Shown here piece after piece: positions 24,872 through 34,577 of a DNA stretch of 64,000 nucleotides. Positions within the stretch are counted from its first letter, which is position 1. The number at the start of each line of letters is the position of its first letter. The notes under the pieces were generated by a model that saw nothing but the letters and a program-made list of their open reading frames with translations, was not told where the DNA came from and did not search any database. The DNA comes from Spartobacteria bacterium. GTDB lineage: Bacteria > Verrucomicrobiota > Verrucomicrobiia > Chthoniobacterales > UBA10450. Location of the stretch: the NCBI GenBank assembly GCA_003169695.1, contig PNAS01000081.1, positions 1-64,000 on the forward strand, given 5' to 3'. A program made the position numbers and the translations under genes.

Positions 24872-26059
24872 CTACTGCTCGATCCGTTTCAGCAGAATTA
24901 CCGCGCCCAAGAAAGTGATCAGGACGCCGACCGTAAGCATGACGAGATCCTCGGCATAATATTGCGGCGCGGCGCGGTACAAATTCACAAGGCGGAACGC
25001 GCGGCAGAAGTGTGTCAGCGGGAACAGTTCCGAAATGTAACGAATTGCTTTAGGCAACTGCGCCAGAGGCGCGAACGCGCCGGAAAGCACAAACACGGGC
25101 AGCAGAAAGAAAACGGAGAATTGAATCGCCTGGGTCTGTGTCCGTGAAACGGCCGAGATGAGCAATCCCATCCCGAGCGAACAAAGTAGAAACAAGAGGC
25201 AGATAACGGAGAGTGCAGCGGGATCATGGAACCGCACCTGGAAATGCCAGCTCGTGAGAAGAATGATTCCGACGATTAGGACGACGGAAATCGCGAGGTA
25301 AGGCAGAATTTTGCCGAGCACGATTTCACGGCGCCGCAGCGAAGTCACCATCAATTGATAGAGCGTGCCGGCCTCGCGTTCGCGGGCGAGCGTGCAAGCC
25401 ATCAGCGTCACCGTGATGAGCTGGAGAATGAGCCCAATCACACCCGGCAAAACGTAATCGATGAAACGCGTTTTCGGGTTGTAGAGAATCTTCCCTTCCG
25501 TCTTCCAGGGCTCCATCATCGAGACAAATTGCTTTCGCACCTGCACCGGCAATTTCTTCGCCATGTCGAAGACATTTTCCGGGAGGGCATCGATCGTCAC
25601 CTGGCGCTCGTTCAGCTGAAAATCGCCCAGCGTTTTCTGCACGCTTCCTTCGAGCAGGTCCGCGGTGTTCGTGTCGCTGCCGTCGAGATAAAGGCGCAGT
25701 GGAATGGGGTCGCCATTCGTCAGGCGGTCGCTCCAGCCCTGCGGAATGACAAGCGCCGCCTGCACGCCGTGACCGAGCAAATCCTCTTCGCCGGTGAACG
25801 TTGACGGCTGAGTGCGCCAACTGAAGGTCTTTCTCTTCAGGATCAAATCGACGAAACGCTCGGCACGAGGCGTGCCGTCGCGATTAATAAGCATCGCCGG
25901 CACGTTGGTCATCTCGCCGGCTTCAAAGGCGTGGCCGAAAACGAGTGTAAAAACGGGCGGCAAAATCAGGAGCAGAATCAGGACACGCCGGTCCCGATAG
26001 ATATGCAGGAACTCTTTGTAAGCCACGCTCGCGATGGCGCTGAAGGAACCTCGATTCAT
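24872..26059 (-). CDS. ABC-2 type transporter permease
   Basis: A 395-residue permease from the ATG of MNRGSFSAIASVAYKEF. It has one N-terminal helix (VLILLLILPPVFTLVFG), a large extracytoplasmic domain of about 170 residues, then five helices. REREAGTLYQLMVTSLRRREIVLGK is the ABC-2 signature. It resembles YhhJ/YbhS-type exporters. Its start overlaps the ATPase stop (ATGA), so the two form one transporter. The HlyD-like adaptor that often accompanies this type is absent. Confidence 0.88.
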   Translation of the reverse strand: MNRGSFSAIASVAYKEFLHIYRDRRVLILLLILPPVFTLVFGHAFEAGEMTNVPAMLINRDGTPRAERFVDLILKRKTFSWRTQPSTFTGEEDLLGHGVQAALVIPQGWSDRLTNGDPIPLRLYLDGSDTNTADLLEGSVQKTLGDFQLNERQVTIDALPENVFDMAKKLPVQVRKQFVSMMEPWKTEGKILYNPKTRFIDYVLPGVIGLILQLITVTLMACTLAREREAGTLYQLMVTSLRRREIVLGKILPYLAISVVLIVGIILLTSWHFQVRFHDPAALSVICLLFLLCSLGMGLLISAVSRTQTQAIQFSVFFLLPVFVLSGAFAPLAQLPKAIRYISELFPLTHFCRAFRLVNLYRAAPQYYAEDLVMLTVGVLITFLGAVILLKRIEQ

Positions 26060-27006
26060 GATTGCGCCAGTTTCAAAACTGCATCGTATCCCTGCGAGTA
26101 GGCGGTGAAGACATCTTCCATATCCGGTTCCGCCCAACGGTGGCCGACCCAGCGAAGTTCCGGAAAAGGCCATTGTTTCTTCCATTCGGTCACGAGCTTT
26201 TCCGGATCGGCGGCATAAAGCCGCAGGCTTCCGCTGCGCAAAGAGACGCCGAGAATTCCAGGAACCCCGCGCAGGCGGACGAGCGCTTCCATGACCGGCT
26301 CGACCTCGATCTCGAGAAGCTTTGCTTGGAAGCTGGCTTTCAAGGCGCGAGGAGGCGCTTTTGCGAGTAACCGGCCTTTCTCGATGAAGCCGACTTCCGT
26401 ACAACGTTCCGCTTCATCCATGTAATGGGTCGTGACGAAAATGGTGATGCCGCGGTGGCTCAAATCGTAGAGGAGATTCCACATTTGCTGGCGATGGACG
26501 GGATCGAGGCCGGAGGTCGGTTCGTCCAGGAAAAGCAAGGGCGGCTCATGCACGAGTGCGCAGGCCAGCGCGAGCAATTGCCGCATGCCACCGGAAAGAC
26601 TGCCGGCAGCGACATCGCGTTTCGCTTTCAGATCGGTCAACTCAAGCAGCCGGTCCGTGCGCGCCGGCAACTCGCCGCGCGGCACGCGGCAGGCACCGCC
26701 GAAGAAGCGAATATTTTCCTCTACGGTGAGATCGCGATAGAGGCTGAAACGCTGCGCGACATAACCGAACTTCGAACGCACGATGTGCCGCTGGCGCCAG
26801 ACGTCCGCGCCGGTAATCTTCGCCATTCCGCTGGTCGGCCGAACCAGGCCGCACAGCATGCGAATGGTCGTCGTCTTTCCCGCGCCGTTCGCGCCGAGAA
26901 ATCCGAAGATCGTTCCAGGCGCAATCGCGAGGGAGAGATTCTCGACAGCGTGGATATCGCCGTACGATTTACTGAGGCGGTCGAGGAAGATGGCCGGTTC
27001 TGTCAT
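26056..27006 (-). CDS. ABC transporter ATP-binding protein
   Basis: A 316-residue ATPase: Walker A GANGAGKTT near residue 38, signature LSGGMRQLLALACAL, Walker B LLFLDEPTSGLDP, H-loop FVTTHY. A DrrA/YbhF-type C-terminal domain of about 85 residues follows. It powers the ABC-2 permease encoded directly after it. Nothing shows the substrate. Confidence 0.92.
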   Translation of the reverse strand: MTEPAIFLDRLSKSYGDIHAVENLSLAIAPGTIFGFLGANGAGKTTTIRMLCGLVRPTSGMAKITGADVWRQRHIVRSKFGYVAQRFSLYRDLTVEENIRFFGGACRVPRGELPARTDRLLELTDLKAKRDVAAGSLSGGMRQLLALACALVHEPPLLFLDEPTSGLDPVHRQQMWNLLYDLSHRGITIFVTTHYMDEAERCTEVGFIEKGRLLAKAPPRALKASFQAKLLEIEVEPVMEALVRLRGVPGILGVSLRSGSLRLYAADPEKLVTEWKKQWPFPELRWVGHRWAEPDMEDVFTAYSQGYDAVLKLAQS

Positions 27007-27020
27007 GGAGATCGCGCAAT

Positions 27021-27052
27021 GTAGAGGCGCTCGCCGCGACGAGCGCCCCTAC
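27021..27052. repeat. GTAGAGGCGCTCG palindrome
   Basis: GTAGAGGCGCTCG-CCGCGA-CGAGCGCCCCTAC, 12 of 13 stem positions paired, between the divergent ABC ATPase and secreted-protein genes. Another dispersed intergenic palindrome type. Confidence 0.7.
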
Positions 27053-27097
27053 AGTTTGCAACCGCTGCACTATGGGAATAGATGTGCCTTCTTCAAA

Positions 27098-28156
27098 ATG
27101 GAAAAGAAAACGCCTCAAGCAATCCAGCCAAGTCCCGTCTCACAATTCGTGAGAATATTTTCTTTCCTCTGCCTTCTGGCTCTCTGGATTCCAAACGCGC
27201 TCGCCGATCCTGTATCGGAGCTCGCGAGCTTTTCCGTCTTCGACAAGGTCGATCTCGCCGCGCTGGCGAAGGGCGATCCAAACGTCGCTCATGGGACCCC
27301 GATGGGTGGCCGCTACATCTCGGCGCAAAGTTGCTTCGTCGTAGCGGCCCCGCCCATGCGCGTCGCCGAAGCGATGCGTCAATGGAATCCGGCGCGCCAT
27401 TCCGACCTGAAGGTCCTGCTTCACTCCGACCTCTCGTCATCGCCCGGTCCGGCAAATTTTTCCCGATTGTCGAGTGCTCCGGACAATGGGGCGGTCCGAT
27501 CCCTCGTGAGCGCGACGCAAAAACTTTCGACTGATCTGCAAATTAGCAAAGAAGAAGCGAAGAAGCTACCGGCGGCGAACATGGGCAACGGCGCCATGCC
27601 CGCACCCATCACCGCTTTTTGGGCCGACGTGCTCAGTAGTCGTGCGCGTGCCTTTTCCTCGGGCGGCAGCGCGGCCCAGCTGCCCTACGACCACACGGAA
27701 CAAGCGGTTAGGCCGTCCGAGGAGTTCAACGGGTTGCTCCGGCAGCAGGATAAGATTCGCCGGCAATTCTCCGGACTGATCGACAGCTCGGGAATCGGAC
27801 GGGGATCCGGTTCGCTCAGGCCTGAACTTTTTTGGGAGCTGCTCACGGCAGATGAACAAGGCGTGCTTACTCTCGGCGCTTCCTACCGTCATTCGGGGCC
27901 TAACGGAACGTATCAAGCTGCCGATGCCCTCTACTACGCGAGTGGTGGTTATTACGTGGGTCTGACGTTGTATCAGATGTGGCCGGTCGACATCGGCGGC
28001 CGTCCATCCACGCTGGTCTGGCGGGGCGATTTTATCTCCTCCGCCACCATCGCATCGCTCCATGGGATCGAGCGTGTTGCCTCGGAATCGGCCATGATGA
28101 GGGATATTTCGAAGGCGATCACGGCGTTTAGACGTGACATGGGTGGGGGTCGCTAG
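27098..28156 (+). CDS. Secreted protein of unknown function
   Basis: A 352-residue protein from the ATG of MEKKTPQAIQPS. The signal peptide (about 16-36) is RIFSFLCLLALWIPNALA. The mature protein is soluble, with no transmembrane segment. I recognise motifs only loosely: SRARAFSSGGSAAQLPYDHTEQ and YYASGGYYVGLTLYQMWPVD. Its position, 32 bp upstream of a DUF6268-like barrel on the same strand, suggests an operon with that outer-membrane protein. Confidence 0.7.
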   Translation: MEKKTPQAIQPSPVSQFVRIFSFLCLLALWIPNALADPVSELASFSVFDKVDLAALAKGDPNVAHGTPMGGRYISAQSCFVVAAPPMRVAEAMRQWNPARHSDLKVLLHSDLSSSPGPANFSRLSSAPDNGAVRSLVSATQKLSTDLQISKEEAKKLPAANMGNGAMPAPITAFWADVLSSRARAFSSGGSAAQLPYDHTEQAVRPSEEFNGLLRQQDKIRRQFSGLIDSSGIGRGSGSLRPELFWELLTADEQGVLTLGASYRHSGPNGTYQAADALYYASGGYYVGLTLYQMWPVDIGGRPSTLVWRGDFISSATIASLHGIERVASESAMMRDISKAITAFRRDMGGGR

Positions 28157-28188
28157 GCAGTCTAGGCGACACCCTGATCCAGGACGCC

Positions 28189-29118
28189 ATGAAAACACCC
28201 ATCCGAATTGTCGCGCTTTGCCTTGCTCTCGCTGCGGTCAAAGCGTTCGCCGTCGAGGTCGAAACCAACTCGACTCCGCCCAAAAACGTGGCGCTCGTCG
28301 AGTCGGAATCTTCCTTTTCGTTCGAGTTTGACGCGGAAGAAACCTACGTCGGCCAGGGCGACGTGCAGCGCGGCAGTCTCAGCGTGCGGGATTTCGACGA
28401 GAGCGATACGAAGCTCTATTTCATTCTGACGCCGCGCGTGGCGATCGGAATTCTCCGCCTGGGTGTGCAGACGGAACGCTATTCTTTTGGCTATTCGCAT
28501 AACGCGGCCATTCCCGACGTGCTTCAATCAACCAACCTCGTCCTGGGCCTCGACACAGAATTTTCCGATTCCTTCTTGATTCGGCTCGAAGCACAGCCCG
28601 GATTTTACGGAACCGATTTTGATGATTTCGGACGAGCTACCTTCAACGTGCCCGTGGTGATCGGCGGCACCTACATCTTCAATTCAGGTTTTCAGGTAAT
28701 CTTCGGGGTCGGGATCGATGCGTTGCGAAAATATCCGGTGCTGCCCGGAGGCGGCATTCGGTGGAAGTTTGCGCCACAATGGACACTGAACGCGGTCGCG
28801 CCGACGCCGCGCCTGGAATATGAACTGAACAGCAATTTCACGCTTTACGGCGGCGCGGACATCCGGGCGACCAGCTATCGGGTGGACGACCAATTCGGCA
28901 CCGTTCGTGGGAATACGGCCCTCAATCACGCCGCACTGACTTACGAAGAAGTGCGAACCGGTGGTGGCTTCGACTGGAAATTGACGTCAGCAATCAAACT
29001 TTCTGTGGAGGGTGGGTTCATTCCATTTCGAAATTTCGACTTCCATCGCACTGACGTTCGCTATCATCAGGACGGCGGCGCACCGTACGGGATGCTCGCA
29101 TTGCACGCGGCATTTTAG
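28189..29118 (+). CDS. Outer-membrane beta-barrel protein, DUF6268-like (paralogue)
   Basis: A 309-residue protein with signal peptide (MKTPIRIVALCLALAAVKAFA). Predicted barrel: VESESSFSFEFDAEETYVG, repeated amphipathic strands, FDFHRTDVRYHQ near the end, and a terminal Phe. It is homologous to 23872-24783. The two paralogues bracket an ABC exporter and a secreted protein. Confidence 0.8.
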   Translation: MKTPIRIVALCLALAAVKAFAVEVETNSTPPKNVALVESESSFSFEFDAEETYVGQGDVQRGSLSVRDFDESDTKLYFILTPRVAIGILRLGVQTERYSFGYSHNAAIPDVLQSTNLVLGLDTEFSDSFLIRLEAQPGFYGTDFDDFGRATFNVPVVIGGTYIFNSGFQVIFGVGIDALRKYPVLPGGGIRWKFAPQWTLNAVAPTPRLEYELNSNFTLYGGADIRATSYRVDDQFGTVRGNTALNHAALTYEEVRTGGGFDWKLTSAIKLSVEGGFIPFRNFDFHRTDVRYHQDGGAPYGMLALHAAF

Positions 29119-29120
29119 GA

Positions 29121-29185
29121 AAGGTAGTGCGAGCTTCCAGCTTGCATTTCCCGCTACGACGCAAGCTGGAAGCTCGCGCTACCTT
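29121..29185. repeat. Palindrome between convergent genes, GTAGxG-type
   Basis: Arms of 25 bp (AAGGTAGTGCGAGCTTCCAG..., 24 of 25 positions complementary) around 15 bp. It lies exactly between convergent genes ending at 29118 and 29192, so it could terminate both. Related to 9730-9785. Confidence 0.8.
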
Positions 29186-29191
29186 GGGTGC

Positions 29192-29992
29192 TCACGACGC
29201 ACGTCCTCCGTAAAGGTCCGGCCGGCGTTGCGCGAAGACCGCCATCTTACTTCGGACAGAACGAATCGCCTCTTCCGACACCTCAGCCTGGACAAGTTCT
29301 TCTCGATCGGTTGAGGCAGATGCGACGGTCACGCCATAGGGATCGATGATCAGCGAGGATCCGCAGAACGTTACTCCGTCATCAGTGCCGACGCGGTTGG
29401 AAACGATCACGTAGCTCTGGTTCTCGATGGCGCGTGCGGCAGCGAGAATCCGAAAATGCTCCACGCGTGGAAACGGCCAGGCTGAGGAAAGGATGAAAAC
29501 GTTTACCTCCTCTTCGATCGCGAGCGTTCGGTAAACCTCAGGAAACCGAAGATCGTAGCAAATGCTCAACCCAAGACGGAGCCCGCCGAACGGGAAACTC
29601 GTCAACTGATTGCCGGACGCGAAGCATTTGTCCTCTCCGATCGGAGCGGCGGTGAAAAGATGAGTCTTTCGATAGGTCCCAACAACTTTGCCATCCGCAT
29701 CGATGAAAACTTGCGAATTATAGATTGAGGCACCAGCGCGTTCCGAGACACCGCTGATGATCGCAAGGGAAAGGCCCTTCGCGATCCCCTGGAGTTCGGG
29801 GACGGCTCCCTCGCTCCATGGTCGCGCGCAAGCCTGAATGACCGGCATCGCGTAGCCGGTGTCAGCCATCTCAGGAAAGATGATCAGTTCAGCGCCGCCT
29901 TCTTTGGCACGCGCGGAAAAGTCGCGAATTTTGTGAATGTTTGCGTCGAGATCACCGAGCGAACATGCAATCTGGGCCGCGGCAATTTTCAT
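29192..29992 (-). CDS. Carbon-nitrogen hydrolase (nitrilase superfamily)
   Basis: A 266-residue amidase. The Glu-Lys-Cys triad is visible: IIFPEMADTGY (Glu near residue 41), VVGTYRKTHLF (Lys near 111), and LSICYDLRFPEVYR (Cys near 145). The family hydrolyses amides such as omega-amidase substrates or N-carbamoyl amines. The substrate cannot be told from sequence. It stands alone between two palindromes. Confidence 0.88.
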   Translation of the reverse strand: MKIAAAQIACSLGDLDANIHKIRDFSARAKEGGAELIIFPEMADTGYAMPVIQACARPWSEGAVPELQGIAKGLSLAIISGVSERAGASIYNSQVFIDADGKVVGTYRKTHLFTAAPIGEDKCFASGNQLTSFPFGGLRLGLSICYDLRFPEVYRTLAIEEEVNVFILSSAWPFPRVEHFRILAAARAIENQSYVIVSNRVGTDDGVTFCGSSLIIDPYGVTVASASTDREELVQAEVSEEAIRSVRSKMAVFAQRRPDLYGGRAS

Positions 29993-30018
29993 TTCAGTCA
30001 GTCATGCTTCACTCCTTA

Positions 30019-30080
30019 TTTGTAGGGCGTTTCTGTGAAACGCCAAATCCGAATGGCGTCTGACACAGACGCCCTACAAA
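30019..30080. repeat. GTAGGGCGT palindrome
   Basis: TTTGTAGGGCGTTTCTGTGAAACG... with the complementary ...CAGACGCCCTACAAA arm. Almost identical to 17534-17608, showing a recently dispersed family. It sits between two same-strand genes. Confidence 0.8.
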
Positions 30081-30094
30081 TTCACCGCAAATTC

Positions 30095-31510
30095 CTAATT
30101 CCTATCGAGCGCGCCGATCTTGCGCGTCTCCGGCCAGATCCCCGAGACACCCAGCACGACCAGAATCGTTCCGACGCCACCGGCGACCACGGAAATGACT
30201 GGACCAAACAGCGCCGCGGTTAAGCCTGACTCCAGAGCGCCGAGCTCGTTCGACGTCCCGATGAAGATGTTGTTCACCGCGGAAATGCGGCCGCGCATCG
30301 TATCGGGCGTGAGCAACTGCAACATCGTGTGTCGCACCACCACGCTCACACTATCGAACACGCCGGTCATGAAAAGCATGGCGAGAGAAAGCCAAAGATA
30401 GTGGGATAAGCCAAAGATGATCGTCACAAGTCCAAAACCCGTCACACACCAGAGAAGTGTTTTTCCTGCGTGCTTCATCGGCGGAAGGTAGGCAATCAGC
30501 AAAGCCATGATGAAGGCGCCGATTCCCGGCGCCGCGCGCATCCAGCCGAGCCCGATCGGACCGCAGTGTAAAATCTGATCGGCAAAGATCGGCAACAACG
30601 CCGTCGCGCCGCCCAGCAAGACAGCAAACATATCGAGCGTGATCGTTGCGAGAATCACCTTCTTGCTGACCACGAACCGAATGCCCTCCTTCAGGCTCCG
30701 CCAGGCGTTCCGCTCAGAGCTGCTTCCGCGATCGCTGCTGCGGATCGGCAGCACGAGCAGGAAAAACGACATCGCACAGATCGCATCGACCAAATAAATG
30801 AAAGGAAATCCGGCTCGAACAATGAGTAATCCGCCGATGGCCGGCCCAACGACCGAACCGATCTGAAAGACGCTGCTATTCCAGGTCACCGCATTCGCGA
30901 ATGCGTCGCGCGGCACCAGTTGGGGGAAATAGGAGCTGCGCGCGGCCCAGCCAAAAGTTCGTCCGGTCGCGGAGATGAGCAGGATCAAATAAATCAACGG
31001 AATCGAGAGATCGTCGAAGTGAAAATAGGTTGTGTGCCGCTCGAAGATCGAAGCGATTCCATACAGAAAGTGATTCCCCTTTTGCAAAAACGGCCAGTTT
31101 GGAATCGCGAGGTGCCGCCACGAAACGAAGGCCAGGGCCAGCGAGCAGATCGCGCTCAGCGCCTGGGTCACGAGCACGATGCGTTTTCGTGGGAAACGAT
31201 CCGCGATGTGGCCGGCGGGCAATGAAAGAAGCACCACCGGGAGCGCGATCATCAGCCCGACAAGTCCCAGCGCCGTAGCCGAATGCGTGCGCCCATAAAT
31301 TTCCCATTCCACCGCGACCATGAACATCAGCCGCCCGATGACGGAAATCAGATTTCCCGACGTGTAAAAACCGAAGGCCGGAAAACGAAAGGCCGCGTAG
31401 GGGTCATGTTTTCCGCTGGGCCGCTCGAGTGTGCCTTCAGCGGTGGTCGGGCGCTCGGCCCGCGCGGCCTCGTATGGAGGTTGCGTCTCGTGTGATTTGC
31501 GGTCAGGCAT
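30095..31510 (-). CDS. MFS transporter (MFS_3/EntS-like)
   Basis: A 471-residue protein with a hydrophilic N-terminal tail of about 40 residues, then 12 predicted helices. PAGHIADRFPRKRIVL after helix 2 is the MFS loop motif. The overall pattern, including SSYFPQLVPRDAFANAVTWNSS, fits the MFS_3 group of exporters (EntS and macrolide-efflux-like). The substrate is unknown. Confidence 0.88.
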   Translation of the reverse strand: MPDRKSHETQPPYEAARAERPTTAEGTLERPSGKHDPYAAFRFPAFGFYTSGNLISVIGRLMFMVAVEWEIYGRTHSATALGLVGLMIALPVVLLSLPAGHIADRFPRKRIVLVTQALSAICSLALAFVSWRHLAIPNWPFLQKGNHFLYGIASIFERHTTYFHFDDLSIPLIYLILLISATGRTFGWAARSSYFPQLVPRDAFANAVTWNSSVFQIGSVVGPAIGGLLIVRAGFPFIYLVDAICAMSFFLLVLPIRSSDRGSSSERNAWRSLKEGIRFVVSKKVILATITLDMFAVLLGGATALLPIFADQILHCGPIGLGWMRAAPGIGAFIMALLIAYLPPMKHAGKTLLWCVTGFGLVTIIFGLSHYLWLSLAMLFMTGVFDSVSVVVRHTMLQLLTPDTMRGRISAVNNIFIGTSNELGALESGLTAALFGPVISVVAGGVGTILVVLGVSGIWPETRKIGALDRN

Positions 31511-31705
31511 GCGTGAACGCGTCTGCGTTCACATCCGCGTACGAAATTGTAGAGGCGTTAGTTCGCGCCGCAACCGGCATGCATCGCTCTCGCCGTGGCG
31601 CGCCCCAAGCAAGGACGAACATCGCGTTCCAATCGGTCGCATCTTCGGCGGGGTGTGCGTTGTGGGCAGCATCATTCCTTTAGTCGCTCGGAGCAGGGTG
31701 TGACC

Positions 31706-32995
31706 TCAGGCGCGCGTCTGGCCGTCACCGCGGACGACGTACTTGAAAATGGTGAGCTGCTCGACGCCGACGGGGCCGCGTGCATGCAGCTTGCCGGTGC
31801 CAATGCCGATCTCGGCGCCCATGCCAAACTCACCGCCATCGGCGAATTGCGTCGAGGCATTGTGCAGAACGATAGCGGAATCGAGCGCGAAGAGAAACCG
31901 CTCCGCGGCGGCCTTGTCCTCTGTAACGATGCATTCGGTGTGCTGCGAACCGTAGGTCGCGATGTGCCGGATCGCCTCTTCCACCCCGTCCACCACGCGC
32001 ACCGCGATGATGGCGTCGAGATATTCTGTGCGCCAATCCTCTTCCGTGGCTGGCTTGGCAGACGGGTAGGCGTTGCAAACCTCCTTGTCGCCGCGGATTT
32101 CGCAGCCCGCTAAGGCGAGGTCATCGAGGATCGGCACGAGATGCGAGGAGAGAATGCTGCGGTCGATCAGCAAGGTCTCGGTCGCTCCGCAAATGCCAGT
32201 GCGGCGCATCTTGGCGTTCAACACCAGCGCGCGCGCTTTGGCGAGATCGGCCCGCGCGTGCACATAGGTGTGGCAGATGCCTTCGAGATGCGCGAGCACC
32301 GGCACGCGCGCTTCCGCCTGCACGCGCGCAACCAGACTTCTACCGCCACGCGGCACGATCAAATCGACGGCGCCGGAGAGCCCGGCGAAAATCATGCCCA
32401 CCGCGGCGCGATCGATCGTCGGGACTATCTGAATGGCTGCTTCCGGCAGACTCGCTTTACGCAAACCTTCAATCAACGCCGCATGAATGGCGGCCGACGA
32501 GTGCGCCGATTCCGAGCCGCCCCGCAGAATCGCTGCGTTGCCCGATTTCAGGCAGAGAGCGCCGGCGTCCGCCGTCACATTGGGCCGGCTTTCATAAATA
32601 ATGGCGAGCACGCCGATGGGCGTCGCCACCCGCGCGATGTCCAAACCGTTGGGCCGCATCCAACGCGCCAGCTCACGCCCGACCGGGTCAGGGAGCGCAG
32701 CGACCGCCGCCGCGCTCTGCGCCATCGCTTCGATGCGTTCGCCGTCCAGTCGCAAGCGGTCGAGTAGCGCCGGTGACAAGCCACGCGCTTCCCCGGCGCG
32801 CATGTCGTTGGCGTTGGCGGCAAGAATCTTGTCCTTGTCTGCTCGGATGGCTTTCGAAGCGGCCAGCAAAGCATTGTTCTTCGACTCGGTCGAAGCTTCG
32901 CGCAGCACCGCCGCCGCCACCCGCGCCCGTTCGCCCATGGCATGCATCTCGGCCTTGAGCGTTCGAGCGCCTGTGATGGAAAGCGTCCGCTTCAT
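31706..32995 (-). CDS. proA: Glutamate-5-semialdehyde dehydrogenase
   Basis: A 429-residue enzyme that reduces gamma-glutamyl phosphate to glutamate semialdehyde in proline synthesis. Hallmarks: [55 protein letters not shown] with the catalytic Cys in CHTYV, and [13 protein letters not shown]. Its start overlaps the proB stop (ATGA). The C-terminus has [15 protein letters not shown], as expected. Confidence 0.96.
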   Translation of the reverse strand: MKRTLSITGARTLKAEMHAMGERARVAAAVLREASTESKNNALLAASKAIRADKDKILAANANDMRAGEARGLSPALLDRLRLDGERIEAMAQSAAAVAALPDPVGRELARWMRPNGLDIARVATPIGVLAIIYESRPNVTADAGALCLKSGNAAILRGGSESAHSSAAIHAALIEGLRKASLPEAAIQIVPTIDRAAVGMIFAGLSGAVDLIVPRGGRSLVARVQAEARVPVLAHLEGICHTYVHARADLAKARALVLNAKMRRTGICGATETLLIDRSILSSHLVPILDDLALAGCEIRGDKEVCNAYPSAKPATEEDWRTEYLDAIIAVRVVDGVEEAIRHIATYGSQHTECIVTEDKAAAERFLFALDSAIVLHNASTQFADGGEFGMGAEIGIGTGKLHARGPVGVEQLTIFKYVVRGDGQTRA

Positions 32996-34128
32996 TGGTC
33001 GTCTCCAGCGCTGCCGGTCAACGCCAAATTATCGCGATGGATCATCTCGTCACGGCCGCGATAGCCGAGAATCGTTTCGATCTCGACCGTGCGGCGCCCG
33101 ACTAAGAGGCGCGCTTCCTCAAGATTGTAAGCGACGAGGCCTCGCGCAAGTTCGCGCCCGCTGGCATTTTTGACGATCACCACATCGCCGCGCTCGAAAC
33201 GGCCCTCGAGGGCCGTGACGCCCGCGGGCAGGAGGCTCTTGCCCGAAAGGAGCGCGCGTTCCGCCCCCGCATCGATGACGACCGTCGCTTGTGCCGAAAG
33301 GCCACCCGCAATCCAGCGCTTGCGGGCCGCGGCAGGGGAGACGCGCGGCACGAAAAACGTGCGTTTGCCGGGCGAGTCAATGGCGCGCAAAGGGTGCAGC
33401 AGACGGCCGCTGGCGATGAGAACAGAGGCGCCGGCGGCGGTAGCGATTTTCGCCGCCGCGATTTTCGATTCCATCCCACCGCGGCTGATTCCGGAGACGG
33501 GGCCTCTGGCCATAGCTTCGATCTCGGGCGTGATCGTCCGCACCTCCGGGATGTGCTGCGCGGATAGGACGCGTTGCGGATTCGCGGTGTAAAGCCCGTC
33601 GATATCGGAGAGCAGAATTAGACAGTCCGCTTCCACCATACCGGCGACGCGCGCGGCCAGCCTGTCGTTGTCGCCGAAACGGATTTCGGCGGTGGCCACT
33701 GTGTCGTTCTCGTTGATTACGGGAACGGCGCCAAGCGCCAGAAGCGTCCGCAAGGTTTCGCGCGCGTTCAGGTAGCGCCGCCGTTCTTCCGAATCTTCCA
33801 GGGTGAGAAGGATCTGCGCCGCCGTTAATCCGTGCGCATGGAACGCCTCGACATAGGCTTGCGCGAGCCGCACCTGGCCGACGGCGGCGGCGGCCTGGCT
33901 TTCCTCGAGCCGCAAACCGGCATGCTTGAGACCGAGCGCGCGCCGTCCAAGAGCTATCGCCCCGGACGAAACCAGAAGGACCTCCTTGCCCTCTCCTTTG
34001 AGCGCCGCCAGGTCGGCAACGAGGCTAGTGAGCCATTCGCTGTTAAGCGCGCCCGTATCGGAGTTGACAAGCAACCTGGAACCTACTTTGACGATGATGC
34101 GCCGCGCGCGCGAGAGATGATCGCTCAT
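32992..34128 (-). CDS. proB: Glutamate 5-kinase
   Basis: A 378-residue kinase from the ATG of [11 protein letters not shown]; a further in-frame start upstream is less likely. The amino-acid kinase domain has [44 protein letters not shown] and [13 protein letters not shown]-terminal PUA domain (about 285-378) is complete. It phosphorylates glutamate and is usually feedback-inhibited by proline. It forms an operon with proA. Confidence 0.96.
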   Translation of the reverse strand: MSDHLSRARRIIVKVGSRLLVNSDTGALNSEWLTSLVADLAALKGEGKEVLLVSSGAIALGRRALGLKHAGLRLEESQAAAAVGQVRLAQAYVEAFHAHGLTAAQILLTLEDSEERRRYLNARETLRTLLALGAVPVINENDTVATAEIRFGDNDRLAARVAGMVEADCLILLSDIDGLYTANPQRVLSAQHIPEVRTITPEIEAMARGPVSGISRGGMESKIAAAKIATAAGASVLIASGRLLHPLRAIDSPGKRTFFVPRVSPAAARKRWIAGGLSAQATVVIDAGAERALLSGKSLLPAGVTALEGRFERGDVVIVKNASGRELARGLVAYNLEEARLLVGRRTVEIETILGYRGRDEMIHRDNLALTGSAGDDQ

Positions 34129-34577
34129 GAGAGGCAAGACTCTGCCCGTTAGGTTCTCTCCAGCAGAACGCAAGTTATTCCTGAAATCTCCGTGTCTCGG
34201 GTTCCGAAAAGAACCTCCCGGCTGTAAGCGTTCGGTTTTACCTTGGAGCTCGATGATGCTTCTCTCGCTGCGAGTAATTGTTGAGCCGTCCGCGGGAGCG
34301 CGAAGGCAAAAAGAGGGCAGCTTGCGATTGACATTGTTCTTCTGATTGGACGACGCGATAGGCCAATTGGCAGCAACAAGGGCAAGTCAGGCATCATTTC
34401 CTGACAGAGCGAACCCCTTTTGCAGAGAACGATTTAAGCAACATGCCCTTTTCATTATCGATACATCTGGGGGAGGTAACTGAGCAGAAGCGGCGAGTCT
34501 TAGGTATTGCACCAACCAAGGCAGTGCTAACACGGCCCACAGGGCCGCGGCACAGCGCAGTTGCGCAGCGATCCGGT
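34129..34577. other. 449-bp gene-free region
   Basis: No credible ORF. It holds the proBA upstream region on the minus strand and the 3' flank of the GlcG-like gene. I see no clear terminator or promoter that I would name. Confidence 0.6.
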
